64,000 nt of DNA from Mesobacillus foraminis. Lineage in GTDB: Bacteria > Bacillota > Bacilli > Bacillales > Cytobacillaceae. Location of the stretch: NCBI RefSeq assembly GCF_004340465.1, contig NZ_SLVV01000005.1, forward strand, positions 66,024-130,023, given 5' to 3'. Under the pieces are notes generated by a model. It did no database searches, was not told the origin of the DNA, and saw only the letters and a program-made list of their open reading frames with translations. Positions 9,661 through 19,051 of this stretch are shown here, in pieces. The number at the start of each line of letters is the position of its first letter. Within the stretch, counting starts at the first letter, position 1. Made by a program: the position numbers and the translations under genes.

Positions 9661-11610
9661 TTAATCCTTGTCAAAGTAAGCATCAAGGATCCTTTTCCCT
9701 ATTGCTTTATTGATTGTACTGGTATCGTTTTCCACATCAGGAACCACTACTGAAATGGCCACTTCAGGATCTTCATATGGAGCATACCCGACGAGGGTCA
9801 GATTATAATTGTAACCCCCATCTTCATCCAGGACCTGTGCAGTTCCTGTTTTACCGGCGGGATGATAGGCAGCCCCTTTGAAGTGTGACGCTGCTGTTCC
9901 ATGGCTTCCGTTCATGACAAGCCTGAATCCTTCCTGCACTCGCTTGATATAGGATAAATCCATGTCCACTGTGTTCAATACATTTGTCTTGAATTGTTCC
10001 AGGACCTCTCCAGACTGCCCGCTTTCATGGTTAGGTTCCCGAATCTCCTTCATCAAATGAGGCTGTACCCGGTTCCCGTCATTGGCAATCGTTGATACAT
10101 ACTGAACAAGCTGCAGCGGTGTATAGGTATCAAACTGGCCAATGGCGAAATCCATTAAATTCCCCAATTTTTGGACCCCTCCATCATAGCCAGTTGCTTC
10201 AGTTGGGAGATCAATCCCGGTCTCCACTCCAAGCCCAAATTGGGCGAAATACTTTCTGAATGTATCATAGGATTCCTCTGGATCCTCAAATCCAGATCTC
10301 GCTCCGTAATCATAGTCTCCAATTTTCATGGCAATATGGAACATATAAACATTTGATGATCGTTCCAAAGCGGTTAATTCGTTGATTCTTCCCATATTGA
10401 CATATGATTTTTTCAAAGGTGTTCCACTCAGTTTGATTGGGGCATCAAGAAAAGTATCGCCCGGAGAAATAACTCCTGTCTCATACCCCGTTAACACGGT
10501 GGCTCCTTTTACGGTCGACCCCATTGCATAGGAATTGTAAAGGGCGCCATATGCTTCATCCTGGATGTCTTTTTCCATTTCTTTCTTCCCGGCGATGGCC
10601 AGGATTTCGCCCGTCTTAGGATTCGTCACCACGACATAGGCACTCTTTGCACCATTGTCCTTTTTCAGCTCTTCCACAATGATTTTTTCAGCCTCCTGCT
10701 GCAGGTTTAAATCAATGGTTAAAATCAAATCCTTCCCGCTTTCCCCTGGATCCACCTTTACTTCAGAGATTTCCCCTGTTCCGTCCTTTATATAGGTCGT
10801 CTTCTCTTTCTCCCCTTGAAGCCATTTCTCATAATACTGTTCCAGAAAGCTGGTTCCAACCAAATCGTTTAAATCATAGCCGTTCTCCTCATAGGTATCA
10901 GCTTCCTCTTCCGGAATTCTCCCTACCTTGCCGAAAAGCTGGCGAAGCGTGTCGCCATAGATATAATCTCTTTGGGAATCAACCTTCACTTCCACACCGG
11001 GAAGTTTGCCAAGGTTTTCGTTCAATACCGCTCTTTCTTCAGTTGTCAGTCCAGACTTAAGTCTTTTGGCAGAAGAAGAATCTGTGTCCATTTCCTTCTT
11101 AATGGCGAGAACCTCCATTTCCTCTCCCGTTATCTCCTTTAGTTCTTTGTCTGTAATCCGCTCTAAAATCAGATCGTATTCCTCATTGTCATCCAGATTT
11201 GCCTGTTCGGTTGAACTAAGTTTCGCGTAAGCCTTATCTTTTCTGGTCAGTATCCAATAATCCTTTTTGTCTCGTTCTGTCATGTTCTTGGTATCCACAG
11301 AAATCATTCCAGCCAGCTTTTTCGCCAATTCCAGTTTCTCCTGCTGTGTACTCCCTGCTGGATCAGCATAGGTTAACGTATAAATAGGTTCATTTTCGAC
11401 CAGAACCGTGCCATTCCGGTCATAAATCTTCCCTCGGGGAGTATTCCAGGAGTACACCGTTTGATTGGTTTTTTCGCTTTCCTCCCGATACTCTTCTCCT
11501 TTTACGATCTGAATCTTGCCCAGCCGTAAAATAAGAATGGAAAACAGGAGAAAGACAATCATAAAAAGGATATTGAAGCGGGAATAAAGGATCCTTCTCT
11601 TTTCCCTCAT
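9661..11610 (-). CDS. Class B penicillin-binding protein (PBP2/PbpA-like transpeptidase)
   Basis: A 649-aa peptidoglycan transpeptidase anchored by one N-terminal helix (residues about 10-30). A PBP dimerisation domain begins with SWNTPRGKIYDRNG. The transpeptidase domain follows, with catalytic Ser in GSTVKG near residue 364, SxN motif SSN near 418, and KTG motif GKTGTAQ near 584. It cross-links cell wall outside the membrane. A 31-codon upstream extension is open, but the ATG used has AAAGGAG before it and starts the basic stretch MREKRR that precedes the helix. Length and motif layout fit the PbpA/PbpH elongation-type group. Assignment to one paralogue is not possible by eye. It is monocistronic. 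Confidence 0.9.
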   Translation of the reverse strand: MREKRRILYSRFNILFMIVFLLFSILILRLGKIQIVKGEEYREESEKTNQTVYSWNTPRGKIYDRNGTVLVENEPIYTLTYADPAGSTQQEKLELAKKLAGMISVDTKNMTERDKKDYWILTRKDKAYAKLSSTEQANLDDNEEYDLILERITDKELKEITGEEMEVLAIKKEMDTDSSSAKRLKSGLTTEERAVLNENLGKLPGVEVKVDSQRDYIYGDTLRQLFGKVGRIPEEEADTYEENGYDLNDLVGTSFLEQYYEKWLQGEKEKTTYIKDGTGEISEVKVDPGESGKDLILTIDLNLQQEAEKIIVEELKKDNGAKSAYVVVTNPKTGEILAIAGKKEMEKDIQDEAYGALYNSYAMGSTVKGATVLTGYETGVISPGDTFLDAPIKLSGTPLKKSYVNMGRINELTALERSSNVYMFHIAMKIGDYDYGARSGFEDPEESYDTFRKYFAQFGLGVETGIDLPTEATGYDGGVQKLGNLMDFAIGQFDTYTPLQLVQYVSTIANDGNRVQPHLMKEIREPNHESGQSGEVLEQFKTNVLNTVDMDLSYIKRVQEGFRLVMNGSHGTAASHFKGAAYHPAGKTGTAQVLDEDGGYNYNLTLVGYAPYEDPEVAISVVVPDVENDTSTINKAIGKRILDAYFDKD

Positions 11611-11997
11611 TTCTGGAATCTCCTTTCCCGTAAATTCAAAAAGGAAGCTGGCAAGCTCCCCCGGTAGTGTGAATTGGTATTTTCTTAGCAATAGGAAAAT
11701 CATCCTTACCTATCTTATTAAAACGAAAAGATATGAATTTTTTATGACCATTTTTTTAAGAAAAAAGGTAGATTCTAAAAGGGGTTCCCGCAAATTTGTG
11801 ATTTTCTTCATACAAAGGCCTGCCGACTTTTTCACCATCATGCCGTATAGGACCAGTACTGTCAGGGCTTGCTAAACATCATAAAAATAGCAACCGAGTT
11901 AGTCAGTTGCTAGACAATGCGATATCATTTGCGATACTCCCCCATCAGCCGAACTTCTCTGATTTTTTTAATGAATAAAAGGTTGCTGCAGAGTAGG
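11611..11997. other. Non-coding gap with terminator
   Basis: No convincing gene on either strand. It holds the upstream region of the PBP gene and the terminator at 11888-11912 that serves the chemoreceptor pseudogene. Confidence 0.5.
11888..11912 (-). terminator. Rho-independent terminator
   Basis: TAGCAAC and GTTGCTA arms with an 11-nt loop. On the minus strand they are followed by TTTTTAT, about 85 bp past the end of the chemoreceptor pseudogene. Confidence 0.65.
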
Positions 11998-12872
11998 TTA
12001 CAGCTTCTGTGCAAACTGGTTAAGTCTTTCAGCCAATCCCTGGATCTCCTTTATAAACATGATCGTCTGTTCAACAGACTTCGCTTGCACTTCTCCGATG
12101 GATGCAATTTTATCAAGCGATTTATCGATATTCTCCATCGCAGTTCGGATCCCTTTCATTGTACTATTGATTTCCTTTGTTGATCCCAGTGTTTCATTTG
12201 ATAATTTCCTGATCTCTTTTGCTACAACTTCAAACCCTCTCCCCGCTTCGCCTGCTCTGGCCGCTTCGATTGCAGCATTCAATCCCAGCAAATTGGTTTG
12301 ATCCGCCACTCTTTTAATGAGGAAAGAACATTGGCTGATTTCTCTACGTCCTAAACAGCGCGGTGAGACTGGTTTAAAAGATCCCTGGAAAAATTTGCAA
12401 GTGCATTTGATCCATCAGAAATGGTGCTTATTTGATCATTTGCCTGCAGGAGCGAAGCAGAGATCTGGTCGGATATCATTCTAAGTTCGGTTTGCCTTCG
12501 CAGCTGGACCGCAATCCCGCCGATAACCTTCCCGCTGTGATCATGCAGAGGGGTAGCGGTCCCTGTAAACTCATAACCATAAAAATCGGCAGGAACCTCC
12601 GAGCGTAGGGAACGATTCTCTTTTAAAGCGACCGAAAGGGGTTCCTGCGGGTTTAATGGCTGGTTGACCCTTATAGCCAGATTAATCGTTTCTCCAGGAA
12701 AATAGGCAATAAACTTTTCCATGTCACAGATTGCGATTGATAAGTCCGCTGGCACGGAAGACTTCAATAGGGGGATCATTCTAACTAATGATTCTAGTGA
12801 TTCAATCTTGTACATCAATGGAACACACTCTCTTTCCAGTTTATTACTGTGCTTATAGTTAATACTCTCCAT
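11998..12872 (-). pseudogene. Soluble methyl-accepting chemoreceptor (YfmS-like), broken
   Basis: Two reading frames together make one short cytoplasmic chemoreceptor of about 290 residues. The upstream part is a sensor-like domain ending LLNQSHRAV. The downstream part has the MCP hairpin-tip signature [20 protein letters not shown], which contacts CheA/CheW. The coding frame is interrupted twice. There is an in-frame TAG at 12351-12353, where Lys is expected after HRAV. After a further stretch reading [10 protein letters not shown], a one-base deletion near 12319-12323 shifts the frame just before IKRVADQTN. Two independent lesions make a sequencing artefact less likely than decay. No clear ribosome binding site precedes the first ATG; a second ATG at 12815 is possible. 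Confidence 0.85.
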
Positions 12873-12987
12873 TTAGTATCGGCTAATATCTGCAAGAATG
12901 AAGCGCTAAAGGAGCAGGACTTTTTTTCAGCTCTCAATCCATATCGAATAACGGTAATCAATCACACAACCTATCGGGAATTCAACT

Positions 12988-13012
12988 AAAAAACCCGCCG
13001 GTCGGCGGGTTT
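12988..13012 (-). terminator. Rho-independent terminator
   Basis: AAACCCGCCG and CGGCGGGTTT arms with a tiny loop; on the minus strand they are followed by TTTTTTAG. It sits downstream of the EIIC relic and was probably its operon terminator. Confidence 0.75.
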
Positions 13013-13128
13013 CAGTTTTAATGGTTCCTGATTCCATTTTTGTATTAGGACGAATTAGTAAGAGTACACTAGATTCGTCTTTAATATTTACACCTTGATC
13101 ACTTTTAGAAACCGGGACAATCTTTCAT

Positions 13129-13279
13129 GCCATAATGGGAAAATTGGCGATAAATAAGAAACAGACCATTGATAATCAATAGCATAATATCATCCCCACG
13201 ATTACAGATGACGGTGGCCAGCAAGGTTGCCGGCAACAGGCATCACTTTCGTTTCCAGAAAAGTATTGAATTTGCTCAT
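13129..13279 (-). pseudogene. Relic of PTS cellobiose-family EIIC gene
   Basis: An AGGAGG ribosome binding site and ATG at 13279 open a 25-codon frame. Its start reads MSKFNTFLETKVMPVAG and it continues to RHL before a TAA at 13202-13204. This matches the start of lichenan/cellobiose EIIC permeases, where the same N-terminal helix precedes a conserved RHLQA-type segment. Beyond the stop, the other two frames still show pieces of the first membrane span, DDIMLLIINGLFLI and then FLFIANFPI. At least two frameshifts and a stop separate them. The remaining 400 or so residues of the permease are gone. The intact translation start with a dead body suggests recent loss of a beta-glucoside PTS. Confidence 0.7.
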
Positions 13280-13455
13280 TCTTCTTCCTCCTGTACTCGA
13301 ATTATTTCTTCTATAAAGGTAAAAAACGGCTGAAACGCCCTTAATCGAGCTTGGAATAGAACAAAAATAGATAAAATGCAGCAGATATTACTTTAATAGT
13401 TTATTTTGGCACTCAATTTCATTAGTAAGTCTTTAACAAACAGGGTTCCTGATCC

Positions 13456-13540
13456 TTTATGCATTGATTCCTGAGGTTTATCGGTTGATTTTTCAGGTTT
13501 ATGCATAGATTATTTTTGTTTATGCATTGATTCTTTTCAG
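13456..13540. repeat. Four-copy 21-bp tandem repeat
   Basis: Units start at 13456, 13477, 13498 and 13519. Each begins TTTATGCAT or a close variant (second unit TTTATCGGT), followed by TGATT or AGATT and a T/G-rich tail. Copies are about 70-85% alike by eye. The period is a multiple of three, so one frame on the minus strand stays open through the array. Confidence 0.75.
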
Positions 13541-13893
13541 TTAATGAAAAAGCTGTGTCTAGTCTGTGAAAACTATTTTGATTTACGTCTTTACCTGGTC
13601 TTATGATGCCCTTTTTCCAAACCACCCTTGATGTTTTTCACCTTCTCTTAACTTAGTTGACCTGTTTCCATTCCTTCCTTATTGAGGTTCGTTCATTGGC
13701 TTTATAATGACGTTTTTTTAATATGGTTTTCCAGACGGGTATCATTCTTCCTACTGGAAGTCACTTGTTACTACCTACCTTGAAACACGTTTTCTAGTGG
13801 ATTCACTGAGAGAGTAGAAAAGATAGGGGCCATTATGAAAAACAGGTCCTATAGACTGCAGGCTTCCCCCATTCTATCGCTTAATCTATAATC

Positions 13894-16800
13894 CTACTGT
13901 CCAGCAATAGCTGAACTGAAATCATAAGAACCAGCTTCAAGCTCATAGACTGCTTTTCCGTCCTTGAACTCGATAAACTTTACTCCCTCAGATTTGGAAA
14001 TCGGCTTGCCGCTTTCTTTGATGGTTTTGACGCTGCTCGCAGGAATATAAACGGTTGCCGTTGTGTTCGCAGGGACCGCAGCACTGTAGTTTAATGTGCC
14101 ATTTTTAACTTCCCATTTGCTCTTTATTCGGCCATATACGGAATCATAGTGGCCCTCTGCCCACGTCATGACTCCATCCGGATCCGGGGTTGGCTTTAGG
14201 ATGAAATGCTTAAAACCAGGATTCTCGGGATCACGTTCGATTCCCAGTGATTCATTGTACATCCATGCGCCTACAGCACCAAAGGAATAGTGGTTGAACG
14301 AGTTCATGCTGTTATTGCCGCCGAAGCCGTCCTCCACCGTGTACGAATTCAGCCTTTCCCAAATGGTTGTTGCCCCATTCTTCACTGAATACAGCCATGA
14401 CGGGTAGGAAGTTTGCTGCAGCAATCGGTAGGCAATATCATCGTATCCGTTATCGGACAGTGCCTGGCTAATCGAAGCTGTGCCAATGAACCCGGTCATC
14501 AATGAATACGAAGGACGGGTCACTCCGCTGTCATCGGTGTTTTCACGCATGACTGCTGCTGCAAGATGGTCCGCCGCATGTGGAGTATTCTCTTCATTAA
14601 AAATGCCAAGTGCCAATGGCACTGCATAGGAAGCCTGGCTGTCAGCAAGTGTACCATTCGATTTAAGGGTTTTCTTTGTTTTGGCATCCACAAACTTATT
14701 ATTGAAAAACTCTTTCCGTTCCATATACTTATTCCAATAACCCTCAGCGTCACCTTCATGGCCAAGGGCTTCTGCCGCCTTGGACATAATCCATAAATCA
14801 TATGCATGGTAGGCAGACCAGAGAATCACATTTTCCGTCTTGCTGCTTTCCGGGCTTAGCCAATCCCCTAATGGGCCTTCATTGATCAAGCCCGTTGCCG
14901 GATTAACCCTGGTGTCTAAATAAGCCATGTATTTCTTCATTGAATCATAGTGCTCTTCTAATATCGTAATATCTCCATACTGCTGGTAAGCTTCCCATGG
15001 GACGGTCAAGCCTGCACTTCCCCAAAGAATGCCGCCAAAGCCAGGTCCTACAGGAGCAACGTCTGCATATCGTCCTGCAGCACTTTGCATGTCTCGGTTT
15101 GCAAGATTATGCCTCCTAAAGAACTGGTTTACATTATCGAGGTAAGTTGCTGTGCGGGAGAAGACGGAAATATCGCCATTCCAGCCCATCCGTTCATTCC
15201 GTGCCGGAGTATCGGTCGGGATGGATAGGAAATTGCCCCTCATGGACCAGGTAATATTTTCCCAAAGTTTGTTTACCAGCTGATTCGAAGTCTTGTAGCT
15301 TGAATCGATGTCTTTTACTGAACTAATCACCTCTCCCTGGACAGCGTCCAAAGGCAGAGCCTCATCAATACCCGTGATTTCAATATAACGGTAACCATGG
15401 AAAGTAAAACGCGGCTGAATTACTTGATCTCCGTCTTTCGCAATATACGTATCCTGGTTTAAGGCCGCACGAAGGTTTTCCTGCATGATCATGCCGACAT
15501 TATCCTTGGATTCAGGAAGATCTGGATACAATACTTCCGCATATCTCATGGTTATTTTATTTCCGGCAGTCTCGTTTTCCAGCTTGATTTTAGGTACTCC
15601 GACCATATTTTGACCCATGTCATAAACATAGACACCTGGGCGGACCTCCGTTACCTTTTGGGCGGTGAGTGTCTTAACCACAGAGGCATTTTCTCCAATT
15701 TGCCCGATCAGCTGCATGTTGTCATAGCTAAGGCCAGGTGCGGTTGTGTTACTGTCAAGCGGTACTTCAACAGCTTTTTTCCAGCTGCTGTCATCAAAAT
15801 CGGCTTTGCTCCATCCCTTTAACTCATTTTCTTTGGTTGCATCATACACTTCTCCCTGGAAGAAGCTTCCGTAAACAACCGGACCTTCATTACTGTATTT
15901 CCAGTCTGGATTGGTAGAAATCACTCTTTTGCTGCCATCCTTATAGGTAATCACAAGCTTGGCAAGCAAGGATGATCGGTCTCCGAAGAAGTTCCAGTTG
16001 GCCGTAGTAAATGTGGTAGCCCCGCTCCACCAGCCTTCTCCCAGCATCGCACCAATTGCATTAGCCTTCCCTGGTTTAATCATGTTGGTAACATCATAGG
16101 TCTGGTACATATGTGTTACATTGTATTGAGTCAGACCTGGATTAAAATAGTCTTCCCCAACCCGTTCACCATTGATATACAATTCGTAAATTCCGCGTGC
16201 AGTGGCATAAACCTTCGCACTTTCAATTTGTTTTTTATCGGCTGTAAACTCTTTTCTTAACATTGGCATGGAGTTACTGCTAGGATCAGCCACAACAAAG
16301 GAACCATCCTTTTTACCTTCTAAAATGTAGGAACCATTTTTGATCGTAAAACCTGTATTTTTCTTCAAAGCTTCAGAGTAGATGCCGTTATAAGCCTTTC
16401 CTTCCAGATCTTCTAGAAATAAAGCATTTTCCGGAGTTCGATAGTTGGTAACTTCCAGGTTTTTATACGAGGCTTTTTGCCCTGCATCCACAAAGAAACC
16501 AATATCTGCAAGCATAGGGAAGCTGATATAGTTCCCTCCTGAACCAACCGGATTTAGATTAATGCCGTTGCCTTCGGAAATTTTATTGGCTGCTGCCGTT
16601 CCATCGATGTAAATATTGAATATCCCTGAGTTGCCCCAGATATAAAATTTGTGTTCCTTGTATTTATTGTCGACGTTAATCAAACTCAAAGGAACATGAT
16701 AGCTAAATAAAGGCACCTCTGGAGAGTCTCCTTGCTTGTAGCCAGCTCGGTAGACATTTAACTTAGCTAAACCATTCTCACTTCCGTCTACTTTTGAAAT

Positions 16801-17484
16801 ATCCAGTTCAATGTCAATGTAGCTTTCATTCTTTTTCTTCTCGATATTGTAGATGTTCTTATTTTTATCCATCAGTCTAGCATCGTTTGCCCCCAGGATA
16901 AAACTCGCTTTAGTTGCTCTTGTCGCTTGATCTAATTGAAGGGAATAATTAACCTTAAACACACTTAAATATTGTGAATATAAAACAAGGTCCTCATCAT
17001 CTCCTCCAATCCAGGAAGCTCCATCCCAGCCTGATAAATTTGGATCAGGATTCATGAGGCCAGTTTCAAACCAGGAAGTGGATGATGCTTTTTTGTTGCT
17101 TTCATCCCATACCGTTACCGTCCAATTGTATCTTGTTGTCGCTTTCAGATCCTTTCCGGCATACCGAATGCCAACAGAAACATCACTTTGGACTTTTTTT
17201 GTATCCCATACGACTTTGTTTTTAGAGTCCTTGACTACTACCTGGTAGGCTGTCTGAGAAGCCCCGCGCCTATCAGAATCCATCTGCCAGCTAAAACTCG
17301 GTTTTTCAACATCAATCCCCAATGGTGTTGACGTATGATCCACCATTAGATTTGTGACTTTAAATTTACTGCCTTTGGCCAATGCCACTGGACTAAAACT
17401 GCTCACAGCCGTGCTTATAATCAGCAGGGTTAATAAGAAAATACTTATTATCCGCTTTGAACCTAGTGAAAATGAATTGTTCAT
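13894..17484 (-). CDS. Secreted GH78 alpha-L-rhamnosidase
   Basis: A 1196-aa enzyme that releases L-rhamnose from glycosides or pectic polymers. The N-terminus is a secretory signal peptide ending near SFSPVALA, without lipobox or sortase motif. It is followed by an Ig-like rhamnosidase N-domain (KFKVTNLMVDHTSTPLGI), an inserted LamG-like beta-sandwich around residues 160-350, and a second beta domain with RGIYELYINGERVGEDYFNPG. The (alpha/alpha)6 catalytic domain carries the GH78 motif DTPARNERMGWNGD near residue 760, and a beta-sandwich closes the chain. The ATG chosen has AAAGGAGG in front; a longer frame upstream has no such site. Terminator and promoter context make it monocistronic. Its rhamnose product is the likely cargo of the importer encoded upstream. 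Confidence 0.92.
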   Translation of the reverse strand: MNNSFSLGSKRIISIFLLTLLIISTAVSSFSPVALAKGSKFKVTNLMVDHTSTPLGIDVEKPSFSWQMDSDRRGASQTAYQVVVKDSKNKVVWDTKKVQSDVSVGIRYAGKDLKATTRYNWTVTVWDESNKKASSTSWFETGLMNPDPNLSGWDGASWIGGDDEDLVLYSQYLSVFKVNYSLQLDQATRATKASFILGANDARLMDKNKNIYNIEKKKNESYIDIELDISKVDGSENGLAKLNVYRAGYKQGDSPEVPLFSYHVPLSLINVDNKYKEHKFYIWGNSGIFNIYIDGTAAANKISEGNGINLNPVGSGGNYISFPMLADIGFFVDAGQKASYKNLEVTNYRTPENALFLEDLEGKAYNGIYSEALKKNTGFTIKNGSYILEGKKDGSFVVADPSSNSMPMLRKEFTADKKQIESAKVYATARGIYELYINGERVGEDYFNPGLTQYNVTHMYQTYDVTNMIKPGKANAIGAMLGEGWWSGATTFTTANWNFFGDRSSLLAKLVITYKDGSKRVISTNPDWKYSNEGPVVYGSFFQGEVYDATKENELKGWSKADFDDSSWKKAVEVPLDSNTTAPGLSYDNMQLIGQIGENASVVKTLTAQKVTEVRPGVYVYDMGQNMVGVPKIKLENETAGNKITMRYAEVLYPDLPESKDNVGMIMQENLRAALNQDTYIAKDGDQVIQPRFTFHGYRYIEITGIDEALPLDAVQGEVISSVKDIDSSYKTSNQLVNKLWENITWSMRGNFLSIPTDTPARNERMGWNGDISVFSRTATYLDNVNQFFRRHNLANRDMQSAAGRYADVAPVGPGFGGILWGSAGLTVPWEAYQQYGDITILEEHYDSMKKYMAYLDTRVNPATGLINEGPLGDWLSPESSKTENVILWSAYHAYDLWIMSKAAEALGHEGDAEGYWNKYMERKEFFNNKFVDAKTKKTLKSNGTLADSQASYAVPLALGIFNEENTPHAADHLAAAVMRENTDDSGVTRPSYSLMTGFIGTASISQALSDNGYDDIAYRLLQQTSYPSWLYSVKNGATTIWERLNSYTVEDGFGGNNSMNSFNHYSFGAVGAWMYNESLGIERDPENPGFKHFILKPTPDPDGVMTWAEGHYDSVYGRIKSKWEVKNGTLNYSAAVPANTTATVYIPASSVKTIKESGKPISKSEGVKFIEFKDGKAVYELEAGSYDFSSAIAGQ

Positions 17485-17652
17485 AATAGCCTCCTTTAAA
17501 ATTTTGCTTCTTTCTGATAAAAATATAAACCTCCTTTTTTGCAGATATGTAATGTTAGGATGAAGCAGCAGACCGCCCTCCTTTCTGCAGAATCGTTCTA
17601 TACAGATCAGCACTTTGTATGTACTGGTTGTATAAGAGTTTCCGCAAATAGT

Positions 17653-17666
17653 TGTTAACGCTTTCA
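17653..17666. promoter_or_regulatory. Candidate CcpA cre box
   Basis: TGTTAACGCTTTCA fits the cre consensus apart from one position and lies about 170 bp upstream of the rhamnosidase start, consistent with catabolite repression. Confidence 0.5.
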
Positions 17667-17861
17667 ATTTTTGTTCGGGTTTTCATTGGCAATAACTGTT
17701 GCCCTATTAAAATCTTAATTTATTTTAACTATTCAAAAAAGTAGATAAACTTCAGGTAAGGGGGATAGTTTTCGGGTATTTTAAAAGATACAACGACAAT
17801 AGAGAATAAGAAAAAGTTCAATCTAGAAACCCTCCACAGCTTCTTATTCCTAAAGAAAGGC

Positions 17862-17901
17862 AAAAGCCTGCAGATGTAAAAAACTAACTCCACAGGCTTT
17901 T
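17862..17901 (-). terminator. Terminator of the rhamnose-type importer operon
   Basis: AAAAGCCTG and CAGGCTTTT arms with a long loop, placed 30 bp past the stop of the binding-protein gene. On the minus strand the stem is followed by a T-containing tract. Confidence 0.6.
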
Positions 17902-17929
17902 CTAAGATTCTCTTAAGAGTATTTAGTTA

Positions 17930-18982
17930 TTAATAAACATCCTTCCACTCAGCGATGTTCTCAGCATCGAACTTGAATGGATCTCCTAGCATGATTTGTG
18001 TTCCATCGCCATCTTCAACGACTTCCTGATTTCCAAGGTCACCAGCTTCAAATGTATCGCCAACTTCACCTTTGATCTTCCCTTCCACAAGGGCATGGGC
18101 TGTAAAACCAGCTGCTTCTCCGACCTCAATCGGATTCCACAGATACATCCACGGAGAGACACCACTTTCAATATAGCTGGCCATTTCACTAGGCAAACCC
18201 AGGCCAGTAAGCTTTACTTTATCCTTTAATCCCTTATCAGTTAACACTTTCCCTGCAGCTGCTATGCCAACGGTTGTTGGCGCAATGATCGCTTTTAGGT
18301 CTGGATAAGACTTTAACAATGCTTCTGTTTCGGAAACGCTCTTGTCTCTCAAGTCATCGCCATAGGCTACTTTTACAAGTTCAATATTTTTGTATTCTGG
18401 CTTTTCAAGCTCTTTTTTCATCCACTCAATCCAAAGGTTCTGGTTTGTTGCCTGTGATGTGGCACTTAAGACAGCTATTTGCCCTTCGCCGCCAATCATT
18501 TCGTTTACTGCTTCAATTTGCACACGGCCGATTCTTTCCGGGTTTGCCTGATTGACGTGAATATGGCGGCTGTTAGCGTTAACCGCTGAATCAACAGACA
18601 GGACTTTAATTCCTTGATTCATTGCTTTTTTCAACACCGGCTCCAGTGCATCCTGGTCATTTCCTGCAATGGCAATCGCAGCGACTTTCTGGGTGATAAG
18701 CTGTTCAATGATCTGGATCTGGCCTTCGGCGGTTGGCTGGTCTGGTGAACGAAGGATCACTTCGCCGCCAAGCTCCTCAACAGCTGCCTGAAATCCATCC
18801 ATCATTTTTTCCCCATACGGATTTCCAGTATTTTTAAAAACAAAGGCATATTTCTTTGGACCGCTGCTCTCCTTTTCCCCCTCACTTGCGGCTCCTCCGC
18901 TTTGAGGTGTTCCCTGGCTGCAGGCCACAAGAATGGATGAGAGTAAAACAACTGATAAAATGATCGATAAAAATTTCTTCAA
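17930..18982 (-). CDS. RhaS/LsrB-type sugar-binding lipoprotein
   Basis: A 350-aa periplasmic-type binding protein (PBP1 family), attached by lipobox LVAC at residues 18-21. The body starts KKYAFVFKNTGNPYGEKMMDGF and has HVNQANPERIG and TTVGIAAAGKVL, patterns shared with rhamnose (RhaS) and autoinducer-2 (LsrB) binding proteins. It captures the sugar for the two permeases and the double-ATPase encoded upstream in the same operon. The start is TTG, preceded by GGGGAG. Rhamnose is favoured over AI-2 because the GH78 rhamnosidase gene is next and no lsrK/lsrF/lsrG genes are present (inference). Confidence 0.85.
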   Translation of the reverse strand: MKKFLSIILSVVLLSSILVACSQGTPQSGGAASEGEKESSGPKKYAFVFKNTGNPYGEKMMDGFQAAVEELGGEVILRSPDQPTAEGQIQIIEQLITQKVAAIAIAGNDQDALEPVLKKAMNQGIKVLSVDSAVNANSRHIHVNQANPERIGRVQIEAVNEMIGGEGQIAVLSATSQATNQNLWIEWMKKELEKPEYKNIELVKVAYGDDLRDKSVSETEALLKSYPDLKAIIAPTTVGIAAAGKVLTDKGLKDKVKLTGLGLPSEMASYIESGVSPWMYLWNPIEVGEAAGFTAHALVEGKIKGEVGDTFEAGDLGNQEVVEDGDGTQIMLGDPFKFDAENIAEWKDVY

Positions 18983-19051
18983 GCCTTTTCTCCCCTTTTT
19001 TTGACTGTTTTTATTGATACAAAGCAGCTGAGGCTGCTGTATAACCTTGAC

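Larger units (their letters stand above)
12873..13893. other. Gene-poor decayed stretch
   Basis: About 1 kb with no intact gene. It holds a strong terminator (12988-13012), a relic of a PTS EIIC gene (about 13129-13279) and a four-copy 21-bp repeat (13456-13540). The 67-codon open frame across the repeat looks non-coding. Confidence 0.6.

Noticed and set aside
13422-13625. 67-codon minus-strand frame with Asn/Gln-rich repeats
   Set aside because: Open only because the 21-bp repeat has a period divisible by three; no ribosome binding site and no similarity seen.
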